A stretch of DNA of 64,000 bases from Pedobacter sp. BS3 (GTDB taxonomy: Bacteria; Bacteroidota; Bacteroidia; Sphingobacteriales; Sphingobacteriaceae), in assembly GCF_008274585.1 (NCBI RefSeq), contig NZ_VTRT01000004.1, positions 248,001 to 312,000 of the forward strand. The letters run 5' to 3'. Within the stretch, counting starts at the first letter, position 1; each line of letters starts with the position of its first letter. Under the pieces are notes generated by a model. That model saw only the letters and a program-made list of their open reading frames with translations. It ran no database searches and was not told where the DNA came from. A program made the position numbers and the translations under genes. Positions 1 through 9,012 of the stretch are shown here, one piece after another.

Positions 1-2066
1 TAAAACGGTTAATAGGCCCACGGGCCGATGATATTAAGCTGGCCGTCATACCTTCTGCCAGCGGCTATGATACCTTTGAGATAGAGGCCGCAAGCAACAC
101 ACTTACCATAAAAGGAAACAGCCCCGTTGCCATTTGCTCCGGATTTTATACTTACCTGAAAAAAGGCTGCAACGGGATGGTAAGCTGGAGCGGTAACCAT
201 ATCCCGGACTTGTCCGTATGGCCCGATTATAAAAAAGAGCGGGTAACCTCACCCTACCAATATCGTTACTTTTTAAATGTAGTAACATACGGCTATACCA
301 TGCCGTATTGGACATGGGAACGCTGGCAGAAAGAAATTGACTGGATGGCGTTGCATGGCATCAATATGCCGTTGGCCTTAGTGGCGCATGAAGCGATAGC
401 CTTACGCGTATGGCAAAAATTAGGATTGAAAAAAGACGATGTGAACCGGTTCTTTACCGGCCCCGCCTATTTGCCCTGGCACCGGATGGGAAATATAAAC
501 AGCTGGTCGGGGCCGTTAACCGATGCCTGGCATAACGATCAGCTCAAGCTGGAGCATCAGATCCTGAACCGGATGAAAGAGCTTGATTTTTCGCCCATTG
601 TTCCCGCTTTTGCGGGATTTGTACCTTTGGAGTTCAGGGAAAAATATCCCGATGTAAAATTGAGTGAGCTTAGCTGGGGCGGATTCCCGAAAGAAAATCA
701 TGCCTTTGTGCTTTCGCCCGATTCGCCCTGGTTTAAAAAGATCGGTCAGTTGTTTATCCAGGAGTGGGAGAAAGAGTTTGGTAAATGCAAATTCTACCTG
801 TCGGATACCTTTAACGAAATGGATGTGCCCGTTCCGGCAAATAACCCGGCAAAGAAATACGAAATACTGGCCGGTTATGGCAAATCTGTTTACGAATCCA
901 TCAAAGCCGGTAACCCGGATGCCGTCTGGGTAACCCAGGGCTGGACGTTTGGCTGGATGCATAAATTCTGGGATAAACCTTCGCTCAAGGCGATGCTGGG
1001 CGCTATCCCGAACGATAAAATGATGATCATCGATTTAGCCTGCGAGTACCCCGATTACGTATGGCACATTAACCCGGTGTGGCAAACTCACGAAGGCTTT
1101 TACGGTAAAGACTGGGTATACAGTTTTGTACCCAATTTCGGCGGCAAAACAGCGCTTACCGGTGTGCTGAAATTCTATGCCGAAAATCCCGCGAAAGCGC
1201 TGGCATCGCCGTACAGGAAAACCCTGAAAGGATTTGGTTCTGCGCCCGAAGGCATTGAAAATAACGAAGTGGTTTATGAGCTGCTGTCGGATCTCGGCTG
1301 GACAGATAAAGCGATTGATATCGATAGCTGGATAAACAATTACGCGTTATGCCGTTACGGAAACGTTCCTGCTAATATGAAAACCTCGTGGACAGAGTTG
1401 TTACAATCCTGTTATAACACCTTTGGCTCATATCCCCGTTTTGTATGGCAAACCATGGCCGAAGATACCCGCCGGAAAGGTAAGATCAACGACGACCCTA
1501 AGTTCCTGGATGCAGTGAAGCAGTTTTTAAGCTGTGCAGATTCGTTAAAGAATAACGCCCTGTATCGAAATGACGCCATTCAGTTATCCGCCATGTTTTT
1601 AGGTATCAAAGCCGATGAATTTTACCGTGTTGCCTTAATGGCCGATAAGAACAATGATGAGGTGCTTAAAAAAGCGAGCTTTGAAAAATCGGTTTACTTA
1701 TTACAGCAGGTAGATCGGTTGCTGGCCTCGCATCCGTTGGACAGGTTAGAACCCTGGGTAACTTATGCCCGGGCCCACGGCCAAAACACCGCACAAAAAA
1801 ATACTTATGAGGTCGATGCCAAACGTTTAATCACCATTTGGGGCGGACAGGTTGAAGATTACGCCGCCCGTGTATGGAGCGGACTGATCAGCGATTACTA
1901 TATTCCGCGAATGCAGCACTATTTGTATGGCGACAGGGCAACGCTTAACCAGTGGAAAGAAAATTGGATAGAAAAACCATATACTAATAACGTAAAACCA
2001 TTTGATGATCCGTTGCAGGAGGCGGCCCGGTTAGTGAACCAGTACGCATTACCCGTAGCGCAGTAA
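1..2066 (+). CDS. Alpha-N-acetylglucosaminidase, GH89 (5'-partial)
   Basis: The reading frame is open from base 3, so the start codon and signal peptide lie upstream of the window; 688 residues are visible. The first ~60 residues look like the N-terminal NAGLU domain, followed by the (beta/alpha)8 catalytic domain and the C-terminal helical domain. Family landmarks seen are the PYQYRYFLN and WERWQKEIDWMALHGINMPLA segments, the DTFNE motif (one catalytic Glu) and the PEGIE-N segment (second catalytic Glu). GH89 enzymes hydrolyse terminal alpha-linked GlcNAc, for example from heparan-type chains or mucin O-glycans. A second GH89 gene follows after 97 bp in the same direction, so the two are probably co-transcribed. 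The family is clear; the substrate is not. Confidence 0.93.
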   Translation, partial: KRLIGPRADDIKLAVIPSASGYDTFEIEAASNTLTIKGNSPVAICSGFYTYLKKGCNGMVSWSGNHIPDLSVWPDYKKERVTSPYQYRYFLNVVTYGYTMPYWTWERWQKEIDWMALHGINMPLALVAHEAIALRVWQKLGLKKDDVNRFFTGPAYLPWHRMGNINSWSGPLTDAWHNDQLKLEHQILNRMKELDFSPIVPAFAGFVPLEFREKYPDVKLSELSWGGFPKENHAFVLSPDSPWFKKIGQLFIQEWEKEFGKCKFYLSDTFNEMDVPVPANNPAKKYEILAGYGKSVYESIKAGNPDAVWVTQGWTFGWMHKFWDKPSLKAMLGAIPNDKMMIIDLACEYPDYVWHINPVWQTHEGFYGKDWVYSFVPNFGGKTALTGVLKFYAENPAKALASPYRKTLKGFGSAPEGIENNEVVYELLSDLGWTDKAIDIDSWINNYALCRYGNVPANMKTSWTELLQSCYNTFGSYPRFVWQTMAEDTRRKGKINDDPKFLDAVKQFLSCADSLKNNALYRNDAIQLSAMFLGIKADEFYRVALMADKNNDEVLKKASFEKSVYLLQQVDRLLASHPLDRLEPWVTYARAHGQNTAQKNTYEVDAKRLITIWGGQVEDYAARVWSGLISDYYIPRMQHYLYGDRATLNQWKENWIEKPYTNNVKPFDDPLQEAARLVNQYALPVAQ

Positions 2067-2094
2067 ATGCTTAAATAAAATGAATTGCTTTGCT

Positions 2095-2142
2095 CGGCGG
2101 GATTTGCAATCCCGCCGGTGATAATCCCGGATTTATAATCCG
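2095..2142. repeat. Pair of REP-like palindromes
   Basis: Two short palindromes lie in the gap between the GH89 genes. One at 2095-2117 has a 10-bp stem around a TGC-type centre (GGGATTTGCAATCCC core). The other at 2128-2142 has the core GGATTTATAATCC. The TTGCAA-like centre recurs in other intergenic palindromes of this window (7221-7269, 18071-18119, 38672-38798). Confidence 0.7.
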
Positions 2143-2163
2143 TTAATTAATTCAATAAAAACC

Positions 2164-4395
2164 ATGCAAAAATTACGATATATAGCGTTCATCACTTGCC
2201 TGCTCATCCATTTGCCGGGTGTTAAGGCACAAAATAATACGGTTAAACCCGATTTAACAGAAGCCGACAAGCTGATCCGGCGTATTTTAAAAGAAAGATC
2301 AGCTGCCTTTACTACGGCGTGGATCCCGCAGGAGAATGGAAAAGATGTGTTTGAGCTTGAAGCCAAAAACAATAAAATTGAGCTTCGCGGAAGCAATGCC
2401 CTTTCGGTGGCCAGCGCCCTGAATTATTATCTCAAATACATCGCCCATTGCGATATTACCTGGAACGGCACCAATCTAAACCTGCCAAATCCACTTCCGC
2501 TTCCCGCCGGTCTGGTGAGGAAAAGCACACCTTACCAATACCGGTATTACCTGAATTATTGCACCTTCAACTATACCATGAGCTGGTGGAACTGGGAGCG
2601 TTGGGAAAGGGAAATAGACTGGATGGCCCTGAATGGTATCAATATGCCGCTGGCATTAACCGGTCAGAATGCTATCTGGGATAAAGTGTACAAAAGCCTG
2701 GGCTTTACCGACGAAGATTTAAAAGGCTTTTTCAGCGGCCCTGCATATTTCAACTGGTTCTGGATGGGTAATTTAGACGGTTGGGGAGGCCCTTTACCGC
2801 AAAGCTGGATGAAAAGTCATCAGGAGCTGCAGAAAAAAATTCTCGAAAGAGAACGGGCCTTTGGTATGACGCCGGTGCTTCCGGCCTTTACCGGGCACGT
2901 GCCGCCATCGTTTAAAGATAAATTTCCACAGGTGAAGCTGAAGAAAACCAGCTGGGTAGGTTTTCCTGACGTATATATCCTCGATCCCAACGAGCCGATG
3001 TTTACAGAAATAGGCCGGAAATTTATTGAAGAAGAAACCAAAGTTTACGGAACCAACCATCTGTATTCAGCCGACACCTTCAACGAAAATACGCCGCCTG
3101 TCAACGATTCCATCTATCTGAATGATGTAAGTAAAAAAGTGTACCAGGCTATGGCCCTGGCCGACCCAAAAGCCACCTGGATCATGCAGGGATGGCTGTT
3201 TTACCACGGGGCGAAATTCTGGAAAGAAAAGCAGATAAAGGCCCTGCTGAATGCCGTTCCGAACGATAAAATGATTATCCTGGATTTATGGAGCGAACGC
3301 TATCCCGTATGGAGCCGTACCGAAGCCTATTACGGCAAACCCTGGATATGGTGCATGCTGCATAACTTTGGGCAAAATGTGAATATGTACGGTTTAATGG
3401 ATCGGGTTGCACAGCATCCTGCAGAGGCATTGCACAACCCGGCCGCAGGAAAATTATCAGGCATAGGTCTTACCATGGAAGGTATAGAGCAGAACCCGGT
3501 AATGTACGAGCTGATGCTGGAAAATGTGTGGAACGATCAGCCGGTAAACCTGGACGAATGGCTGAAAGGATACGTGCACCGGAGGTATGGTCAACCCAAT
3601 GAAAACGCCGATAAAGCCTGGAGCATACTTCGCAGAACCGCGTATGCCGATACCGTAACTTCCGGCGGCCCCGAATCTATAGTTACCGCACGTCCCACAT
3701 TCAAAGCCAATCCCGGAGGAACCACCACCACTAAGCTGGCCTATGATCCTGCCGAACTGTTAACAGCCTGGCAAAACCTGGTAGCCGCTGCCCCGGAGCT
3801 GAAAAACAGTGACGGTTTCCAGTATGATTTGGTCGACCTTACCCGGCAGGTGCTGGCCAACTATGCCAGCGTGTTACAGCAGCAGTTTGCGGCAGATTAT
3901 CAGAAAAAGAATACCCGCGATTTTAAAACCCACAGTCAGCAATTTTTAACCCTGATCAGCGATATGGATAAGCTGCTGGCTACCCGGAAAGATTTCCTGT
4001 TAGGTAACTGGCTGAATGCCGCAAAATCCTGGGGAACAAGCCCGGAAGAAACCGCATTGTATGAAAAAAACGCCCGTAATCTCATCACCTTATGGGGAGA
4101 TAAAGACAGCCGCTTACACGAATACGCCTGTAAACAGTGGAGCGGAATGCTTAATGGTTTTTATAGACCCCGTTGGCAGCAGTTTTTTGTTATGGTTAAC
4201 AAGGCCCTTGAACAGGGTAAAGAAGCCGATTTAAAGGCATTTGAAAAAGATATTAAAACCTGGGAATGGAATTGGGTGAATGGAAAGGAAACATACGCGA
4301 CCGTTCCCAATGGTAATGCTGTAACTATAGCTACCGCGATGTATAAAAAGTACTATCCGGTAATTGAAAGAGCATATCAGGAGAGTAAGAAGTAA
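2164..4395 (+). CDS. Alpha-N-acetylglucosaminidase, GH89
   Basis: Full-length 743-residue GH89 protein. It has a Sec signal peptide (residues 1-22, ending KAQ), an N-terminal NAGLU domain to about residue 115, a central barrel to about 460 and a C-terminal helical domain. The catalytic-type acids are E308 in DTFNE and E439/E442 in TMEGIEQN. It is clearly paralogous to the upstream GH89 protein, sharing the PYQYRYYLN and WERWEREIDWMALNGINMPLAL blocks. The ATG at 2164 is followed directly by a good signal peptide. It probably acts in the periplasm or on the outer surface, removing terminal alpha-GlcNAc. It may be transcribed with the upstream gene. Confidence 0.95.
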   Translation: MQKLRYIAFITCLLIHLPGVKAQNNTVKPDLTEADKLIRRILKERSAAFTTAWIPQENGKDVFELEAKNNKIELRGSNALSVASALNYYLKYIAHCDITWNGTNLNLPNPLPLPAGLVRKSTPYQYRYYLNYCTFNYTMSWWNWERWEREIDWMALNGINMPLALTGQNAIWDKVYKSLGFTDEDLKGFFSGPAYFNWFWMGNLDGWGGPLPQSWMKSHQELQKKILERERAFGMTPVLPAFTGHVPPSFKDKFPQVKLKKTSWVGFPDVYILDPNEPMFTEIGRKFIEEETKVYGTNHLYSADTFNENTPPVNDSIYLNDVSKKVYQAMALADPKATWIMQGWLFYHGAKFWKEKQIKALLNAVPNDKMIILDLWSERYPVWSRTEAYYGKPWIWCMLHNFGQNVNMYGLMDRVAQHPAEALHNPAAGKLSGIGLTMEGIEQNPVMYELMLENVWNDQPVNLDEWLKGYVHRRYGQPNENADKAWSILRRTAYADTVTSGGPESIVTARPTFKANPGGTTTTKLAYDPAELLTAWQNLVAAAPELKNSDGFQYDLVDLTRQVLANYASVLQQQFAADYQKKNTRDFKTHSQQFLTLISDMDKLLATRKDFLLGNWLNAAKSWGTSPEETALYEKNARNLITLWGDKDSRLHEYACKQWSGMLNGFYRPRWQQFFVMVNKALEQGKEADLKAFEKDIKTWEWNWVNGKETYATVPNGNAVTIATAMYKKYYPVIERAYQESKK

Positions 4396-4453
4396 TACAA
4401 ACAGTGAAGTTATTTGAGCTTTTAGAATGTAGCGTTAAACTGCATTTGTCTGT

Positions 4454-4506
4454 GTTTCGACAGGCTCAACATGACTAATGCGGTCAGCCTGAGCTCTGTC
4501 GAAGGC
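4454..4506. repeat. REP-like imperfect hairpin
   Basis: The left arm TTTCGACAGGCTCAACATGA and the right arm TCAGCCTGAGCTCTGTCGAA form an imperfect inverted repeat in the gap between the GH89 gene and the permease. From memory, CTTCGACAGGCTCAG-type elements are widely dispersed in Bacteroidota chromosomes. A role as transcription terminator or mRNA 3'-end stabiliser for the GH89 transcript is possible. Confidence 0.65.
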
Positions 4507-4597
4507 TATTTATGTGAAAAAATAAAAAGTTCAGATAACTTCAGTAACTATATTTGATATAATCAATAATTAAAAACCAACTTTAAGTTTTAAACCT

Positions 4598-5929
4598 TTG
4601 ACTTTCAACTTTCTATATCTGTTATGCTGCCTGTTGGCCGGTATTGGAATTATTGTACTGCTCACTACCAGGTACAGGATAACCGCCTTTTTCGCTTTGA
4701 TCATAGCTTCGTTTGTAGTAGGACTGGGTATGGGTATGCCCTTAGCCGGAGTGCTGCAAACGGTAAAGGATGGTTTCGGAAATATCCTGAAATCGCTGGC
4801 GCTGATTATTATCCTGGGAACAGTACTCGGAACTCTGCTTGAATATACCGGCAGTACCCGTGTGATGGCATCGTACATTCTGCGAAAAGTAGGCGAGCGG
4901 CGGTCGGCGCTGGCTATGAGCCTTACGGGATTTATTGTCGGTCTGCCCATTTTCTGCGATTCGGGATATATTGTGCTGAGTGGTCTTAATAATTCACTGG
5001 CTAAAAGAACAGGTATTTCCATTGCGGTAATGGCCGTTTCACTGGCTACAGGCTTATATGCTATTCACTGTATGATACCGCCGCATCCCGGAGCGGCCGC
5101 CGCAGCGGGCATTATACAGGTGGATGTAGGCCGGTTGGTTTTATTCGGGATTGTAGTTGCTGTTCCCGCAATGATTGCGGGACATTTATGGGCAAATTAT
5201 GCCGGCAAAAAAGCGAATGTAATTGCCGATGATACAAATCATATAGAAGTGACCGATAACCAATCTGGTCCCTCCGTAATACGAGCCTTCATGCCTATAT
5301 TGATCCCTATACTGCTGATAGCAATCAAATCCTTCTTTACAGTAGATCCCCTTGTAACCGGTAAATGGATCCAAGTCGTATTGATGGCAGGGGATCCGGT
5401 AATTGCCTTAACCATCGGTATCTTACTGGCTTTTAACAGCAAACGTGGCTGGAAAAAAGACACCGTAAGTAAACTATTGCATGACGGTGTGGAAAAGGCA
5501 GGCAGTATCTTGCTCATTATCGGTTCAGGCGGTGCTTTTGGCGCTGTGCTGGCCGCTGCTAAAATCGGTGAGCAATTTAGTGAGGCCTTGCCATTGGCAA
5601 GCCTGGGTTTATTGTTCCCTTTTTTAATTACATTTATTATAAAAACAGCGCAAGGTTCGTCTACGGTGGCTATTATAACTGCCGCATCCATCGTTCTGCC
5701 CTTGTTGCCTGCCCTGGGAATGGACAACGAAAGAGGTCATTTGCTGAGTGTACTGGCTATGGGCGCCGGTTCCATGATGATCTCTCATGCCAATGACGCC
5801 TATTTCTGGGTAATTGCCAAATTCTCGGGATTGGATATGCGGACCATGCTCAGGGTGTATTCCACGGCTACGCTGGTAATGGGGCTCACCTCGCTGCTGG
5901 TAGTCTATGTATTGTCGTTATTGCTATGA
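4598..5929 (+). CDS. GntP-family permease (gluconate/glycerate-type H+ symporter)
   Basis: A 443-residue, very hydrophobic protein with about 12-14 membrane segments. It has GntP-family features: the N-terminal helix pair ending in GLGMGMPLAGVLQTVKDGFG, the GLPIFCDSGYIVL motif, and IPPHPGAAAAAG. It imports sugar acids with protons across the inner membrane. The glycerate kinase gene starts 97 bp downstream, so glycerate is the most likely substrate. The start is a TTG at 4598. An in-frame TAA lies at 4571-4573 and there is no ATG before the first membrane helix, so a non-ATG start is needed. The length is normal for the family. Confidence 0.9.
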   Translation: MTFNFLYLLCCLLAGIGIIVLLTTRYRITAFFALIIASFVVGLGMGMPLAGVLQTVKDGFGNILKSLALIIILGTVLGTLLEYTGSTRVMASYILRKVGERRSALAMSLTGFIVGLPIFCDSGYIVLSGLNNSLAKRTGISIAVMAVSLATGLYAIHCMIPPHPGAAAAAGIIQVDVGRLVLFGIVVAVPAMIAGHLWANYAGKKANVIADDTNHIEVTDNQSGPSVIRAFMPILIPILLIAIKSFFTVDPLVTGKWIQVVLMAGDPVIALTIGILLAFNSKRGWKKDTVSKLLHDGVEKAGSILLIIGSGGAFGAVLAAAKIGEQFSEALPLASLGLLFPFLITFIIKTAQGSSTVAIITAASIVLPLLPALGMDNERGHLLSVLAMGAGSMMISHANDAYFWVIAKFSGLDMRTMLRVYSTATLVMGLTSLLVVYVLSLLL

Positions 5930-5989
5930 TGATACGACTAAATGTAAAAAGGTATATTGCTTAAATAAATAATATAAAATCAGTACAAG

Positions 5990-6010
5990 TCCCTCTCCTA
6001 AGGAGAGGGA
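5990..6010. repeat. Perfect hairpin before glycerate kinase
   Basis: A 10-bp perfect stem (TCCCTCTCCT / AGGAGAGGGA) around a single central A, followed by TTTAGGGAGAGG, lies 17-37 bp upstream of the kinase start codon. I recall CCCTCTCC...GGAGAGGG-type sequences as interspersed repeats in Bacteroidota. Lying in the leader, it could affect translation of the kinase. Confidence 0.6.
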
Positions 6011-6026
6011 TTTAGGGAGAGGCTTT

Positions 6027-7166
6027 ATGCACATACTCATAGCACCAAACGCGTATAAAAACAGCCTTACAGCGATAGAAGCTGCCGAAGCCATTCGTTT
6101 AGGTCTGGAACAAAGTGATCTGAACTGTACCAGCGAATGCTTCCCAGTAGGAGATGGCGGTGATGGAACAGGTAGCCTTATTGTGAGGCAATGCAGAGGT
6201 AAGGACATCCGGGTAACCGTACCCGATCCTTTTGGAAGAATGATTGAATCGTCATTCGGTCTGATTGATAACGAACAAACAGCGGTCATAGAAATGGCCA
6301 ATGCTTCCGGATTGCGACTATTGGCACAACACGAGCTTAATCCCTTGCGGGCATCATCAGCCGGAACAGGAGAGCTTATTCGTGCGGCGTTGGATAGGGG
6401 AGTGAAACGTATTGTTATCGGGATGGGTGGCTCGGCAACCGTAGACGGTGGTACAGGCATATTACAGGCGCTCGGTATCCGTTTTTTGGATGACCGGGGA
6501 CAGGTTTTATCCGGGATGCCCGAAAGTCTCGTCCGGCTGAATAAGGTTGATGCTTCCGGCCTGGATCCGAGGGTTGGGGAATGCGAATTTGTGGTGCTTT
6601 GCGATGTAGATAATCCCTTGCTGGGAAAGCAGGGGGCTGCAGCAGTTTTCGGGCCCCAAAAGGGAGCCAATCCCGATGATGTACAAAAGCTGGACGCTGC
6701 CCTTACGGTTTTCAGCGAGGTAACGTTAAAACAAACCGGTCGGGATATGGCGACGCTTATGTATGGCGGCACTGCCGGTGGGGCTGCTGCCGGGTTATGC
6801 GCCTGGCTCAATGCGAACCTGGTAAACGGCATTGACTATTTCTTGCAGCTTACCGGTTTTGATGCAGCGCTGCAACGAAGCGGCCTGCTGATTACCGGCG
6901 AAGGCAGCATCGATCTGCAAACGCTACAAGGAAAGGCTCCTGCCGGTGTGGCACGCAAAGCGAAAGAGCGGGGTCTTCCTGTTATAGCGTTTTCCGGCAG
7001 GGTTGAATTAGATAATCATGATCGCTTGAAACAGTGCTTTGATGTGGTGCTACCTATCGGAAACGAACCTTGCGATCTTCAGCAAGCAATGCGTTTAACC
7101 TCGGCTAACTTAACCCGCACCGCACGTGAACTTGGCAATTTGCTGGCATTGAATCCGGCCCGGTAA
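6027..7166 (+). CDS. glxK: Glycerate kinase (GlxK/GarK family)
   Basis: A 379-residue glycerate kinase, type 1 family. It starts MHILIAPNAYKNSLTA, with the typical APDSFK-like substrate loop at residues 5-13. It continues with FPVGDGGDGT, a GMGGSATVDGG glycine-rich motif near residue 133, the TGEGSIDLQT segment and IAFSGRVE near the C terminus. It phosphorylates D-glycerate to a phosphoglycerate in the cytoplasm. Pairing with the upstream GntP permease gives an uptake-and-phosphorylation module. The gene is convergent with the XRE-cupin regulator downstream. A hairpin repeat lies in its leader. Confidence 0.93.
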   Translation: MHILIAPNAYKNSLTAIEAAEAIRLGLEQSDLNCTSECFPVGDGGDGTGSLIVRQCRGKDIRVTVPDPFGRMIESSFGLIDNEQTAVIEMANASGLRLLAQHELNPLRASSAGTGELIRAALDRGVKRIVIGMGGSATVDGGTGILQALGIRFLDDRGQVLSGMPESLVRLNKVDASGLDPRVGECEFVVLCDVDNPLLGKQGAAAVFGPQKGANPDDVQKLDAALTVFSEVTLKQTGRDMATLMYGGTAGGAAAGLCAWLNANLVNGIDYFLQLTGFDAALQRSGLLITGEGSIDLQTLQGKAPAGVARKAKERGLPVIAFSGRVELDNHDRLKQCFDVVLPIGNEPCDLQQAMRLTSANLTRTARELGNLLALNPAR

Positions 7167-7220
7167 ACGGCTAAAGCCTATCGTAGTTGTTTGAACGTAG
7201 CAATGCATCTGCAAGTTAAA

Positions 7221-7269
7221 GCGATACAATCGCTATTTCATTTCATCCGCGTTACAAACGCGGACGATC
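7221..7269. repeat. 49-bp dispersed repeat, copy A
   Basis: This matches 18071-18119 at 47 of 49 positions. It holds two small palindromes, GCGATACAATCGC and CCGCGTTACAAACGCGG, and lies between the convergent glycerate kinase and XRE-cupin genes. REP-like; it may also serve as a bidirectional terminator. Confidence 0.75.
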
Positions 7270-7312
7270 CAAGTACTTTAAACTTATCACAGATGCACGC
7301 TCATCCTCAACT

Positions 7313-7900
7313 TCAGTACTTGGGTTCGTTAAATAAGTAAAATACCAGAATTGTTGCAGTTTGCTCGTATGGATTCCGGGGCACATGCGGAATATTACCA
7401 TCAAAAAACAGCGAATCGCCCTCATTCATATAGAATGTTTTATCGCCCAATACATATTCAATGCTGCCCGATATCAGGTAAATATATTCAAAGGCAAGTG
7501 TGCTTACCGTTTTGCGTTTTGCATCGGGCTCCAGGTGAAGCAATGAGATTTGCAGCGAGGAACCCTCTACCCGGTGTTCCAGGATAGAAAAATAATGGAA
7601 CCCCTTGGCATTCTCTTCCTTGACAAAATGGGTGTATTCGGCCTTGGGGATAAAGATATAACCCGGAAAAGAATCCTGTTCGCCAAGCTCGCTGAAAAAA
7701 GCGTCCGGTGTAACGCCCAGCGCCCCGATGATGGCAAATAAGGTAGGTATGGTCGGGATCATCCGGCCGTTTTCAATTTTAGAGAGCATAGCTATGCTCA
7801 CGCCTGATGTAGTGGCCAGTCCGGTTAGGCGCAGCTTTTTGCTTTTCCGGTATTTCCGGATAATCGCACCGATCTCATTATAGCTAAGTTTCTTTTCCAA
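7313..7900 (-). CDS. XRE-family regulator with C-terminal cupin domain
   Basis: A 195-residue two-domain regulator. An N-terminal HTH_3 domain spans about residues 10-65 (IRKYRKSKKLRLTGLATTSG, then SIAMLSKIENGRMIPTI). A C-terminal cupin spans about 100-190, with EYIYLISGSIEYVLGDK and GDSLFFDGNIPHVPRN. Such proteins bind an operator with the HTH and sense a small molecule with the cupin. It is convergent with glycerate kinase. On its promoter side lie the decayed MNT-HEPN pair and then the phosphonate operon, whose leader holds two identical 17-bp candidate operators. It may regulate either locus; the phosphonate link is inference. Family assignment is firm. Confidence 0.9.
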   Translation of the reverse strand: MEKKLSYNEIGAIIRKYRKSKKLRLTGLATTSGVSIAMLSKIENGRMIPTIPTLFAIIGALGVTPDAFFSELGEQDSFPGYIFIPKAEYTHFVKEENAKGFHYFSILEHRVEGSSLQISLLHLEPDAKRKTVSTLAFEYIYLISGSIEYVLGDKTFYMNEGDSLFFDGNIPHVPRNPYEQTATILVFYLFNEPKY

Positions 7901-8088
7901 GGATATACCATTTGATAGTGCAAAAATAGATTCAAATGTAAAAGTTGGAGAGAATATTGATAGAAAAATAAAAATGTATTAAAGAAGATTGGATGATTCG
8001 CAATAAAATTACAAGGCTGATACATCCCATGTTACAAACTCGGACAGTTATGAGTCTTTTTTGATATTGAAATCAGTGGGTAATTTAT

Positions 8089-8460
8089 CTAAAACCGTGG
8101 TTTTAATATAACAGCTATTTCATAGTATTCCCGGGCTTCAGCTGGTTCTGCGGCAATATAGTCATGAGGATAGCGGGCCCGTACGGCATAGAGATTTATA
8201 TTTTTCATATCTATACCGGTAAAGTCTTTGTCTAACTGGGAGCATAATTGCATCAGGTAATCCAGGTTATGCGTGAATATAAAATCCTGGTCATGATAAA
8301 TCAAGAATGCTTTTAGGTATTATTCAATTGCCTGCTGGCAATGAAAACAGGCGATATCAAGTATAAGTGGATCAGCTTCGATCAGAATATCTGCTGCAAT
8401 TAAATCGTGCTCTGCTTTAGTTAGCCATTGTAAAAGAATTTCCCCTTCTTCTTTTGTCAT
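8089..8460 (-). pseudogene. HEPN toxin (HepT-like) with internal stop codon
   Basis: Reading from the ATG at 8460 gives 46 codons ending CFHCQQAIE, then TAA at 8322-8320, then an uninterrupted in-frame continuation YLKAFLIYHDQD to the TAG at 8089. The joined product (about 123 residues) matches HEPN/HepT proteins, where Lys is expected at the stop (CQQAxEKYLKA). A single A-to-T change would explain it. The RNase motif R-x4-H-x-Y (RARYPHDY) is intact in the second part. The ATG overlaps the TGA of the MNT gene by ATGA, the usual antitoxin-toxin arrangement. The active-site half has no proper start, so the gene is probably dead. Confidence 0.82.
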
Positions 8461-8773
8461 AATTCTATGGTATCCTTTAGTGCATGGTAGATAATAAAAC
8501 CTTTGGCCTGTTTTTTTAAGTTAGCTTCTCCCTGGCTGTGGAGAAGAATATCAAAAGGGATATGGAGCGTGTAAACTAACGATTTGCTGATTTTACTTTC
8601 CATATCCATTTTTTCTTTAGGAGGAATAGGGTCCTTTGTAATTACCAGTACATCAAAGTCGCTGTTTTTGTGAAAATCACCACGGGCTTGTGATCCAAAA
8701 AGCAAAACTCTGGCATCCGGTAAAAAGAATGTATAGTGGTTTTAATTGTAGTTAAAACAGCATTATCATGCAT
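8457..8773 (-). pseudogene. MNT nucleotidyltransferase antitoxin (MntA-like), frameshifted
   Basis: The frame from 8705 to 8457 encodes LFGSQARGDFHKNSDFDVL, the GS-x10-DxD active-site signature of minimal nucleotidyltransferases. Only a TTG two codons before the motif could start it. Upstream, an ATG at 8773 opens MHDNAVLTTIKTTIHSF in another frame. Adding one T to the five-T run near 8727-8731 joins the two parts as IHSF-LPDARVLLFGS, which fits the family well. The gene therefore appears to have lost one base in a homopolymer. It is the antitoxin partner of the adjacent broken HEPN gene, which in intact systems it AMPylates. A sequencing error in the run is the alternative. Confidence 0.8.
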
Positions 8774-8938
8774 AACCCCTGTCTTTAATCACTCAAAGAT
8801 AACATATTTTGATTTTAATTTTATTTGGTTCCTTCTGTTGCCTGGAATTCATGTCATAGGTATAGCCCTTTACCTTTTCCCCTGTAATTCCAACGGTAAT
8901 AGCAGGTATATTTTTTTAGCACTTATTTTACAGCTTTA

Positions 8939-8955
8939 TTTTCATATTGAGAAAA
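8939..8955. promoter_or_regulatory. Candidate operator, copy 1
   Basis: TTTTCATATTGAGAAAA, an inverted repeat (TTTTC-N7-GAAAA, extending to 7-bp arms TATTTTC/GAAAATA). It is identical to the site at 9013-9029, with start positions 74 bp apart, about seven helical turns. It lies 138 bp upstream of the first phosphonate-operon gene. Confidence 0.55.
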
Positions 8956-9012
8956 TATTAATATTGCATTTTGTGGTTTTTTGGTCATATTAAATGTTTT
9001 TATTTTATTTAT

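Noticed and set aside
5239-5727. Long minus-strand open frame inside the GntP gene
   Set aside because: An antisense shadow; the plus strand encodes a clear transporter and the antisense product has no motif.
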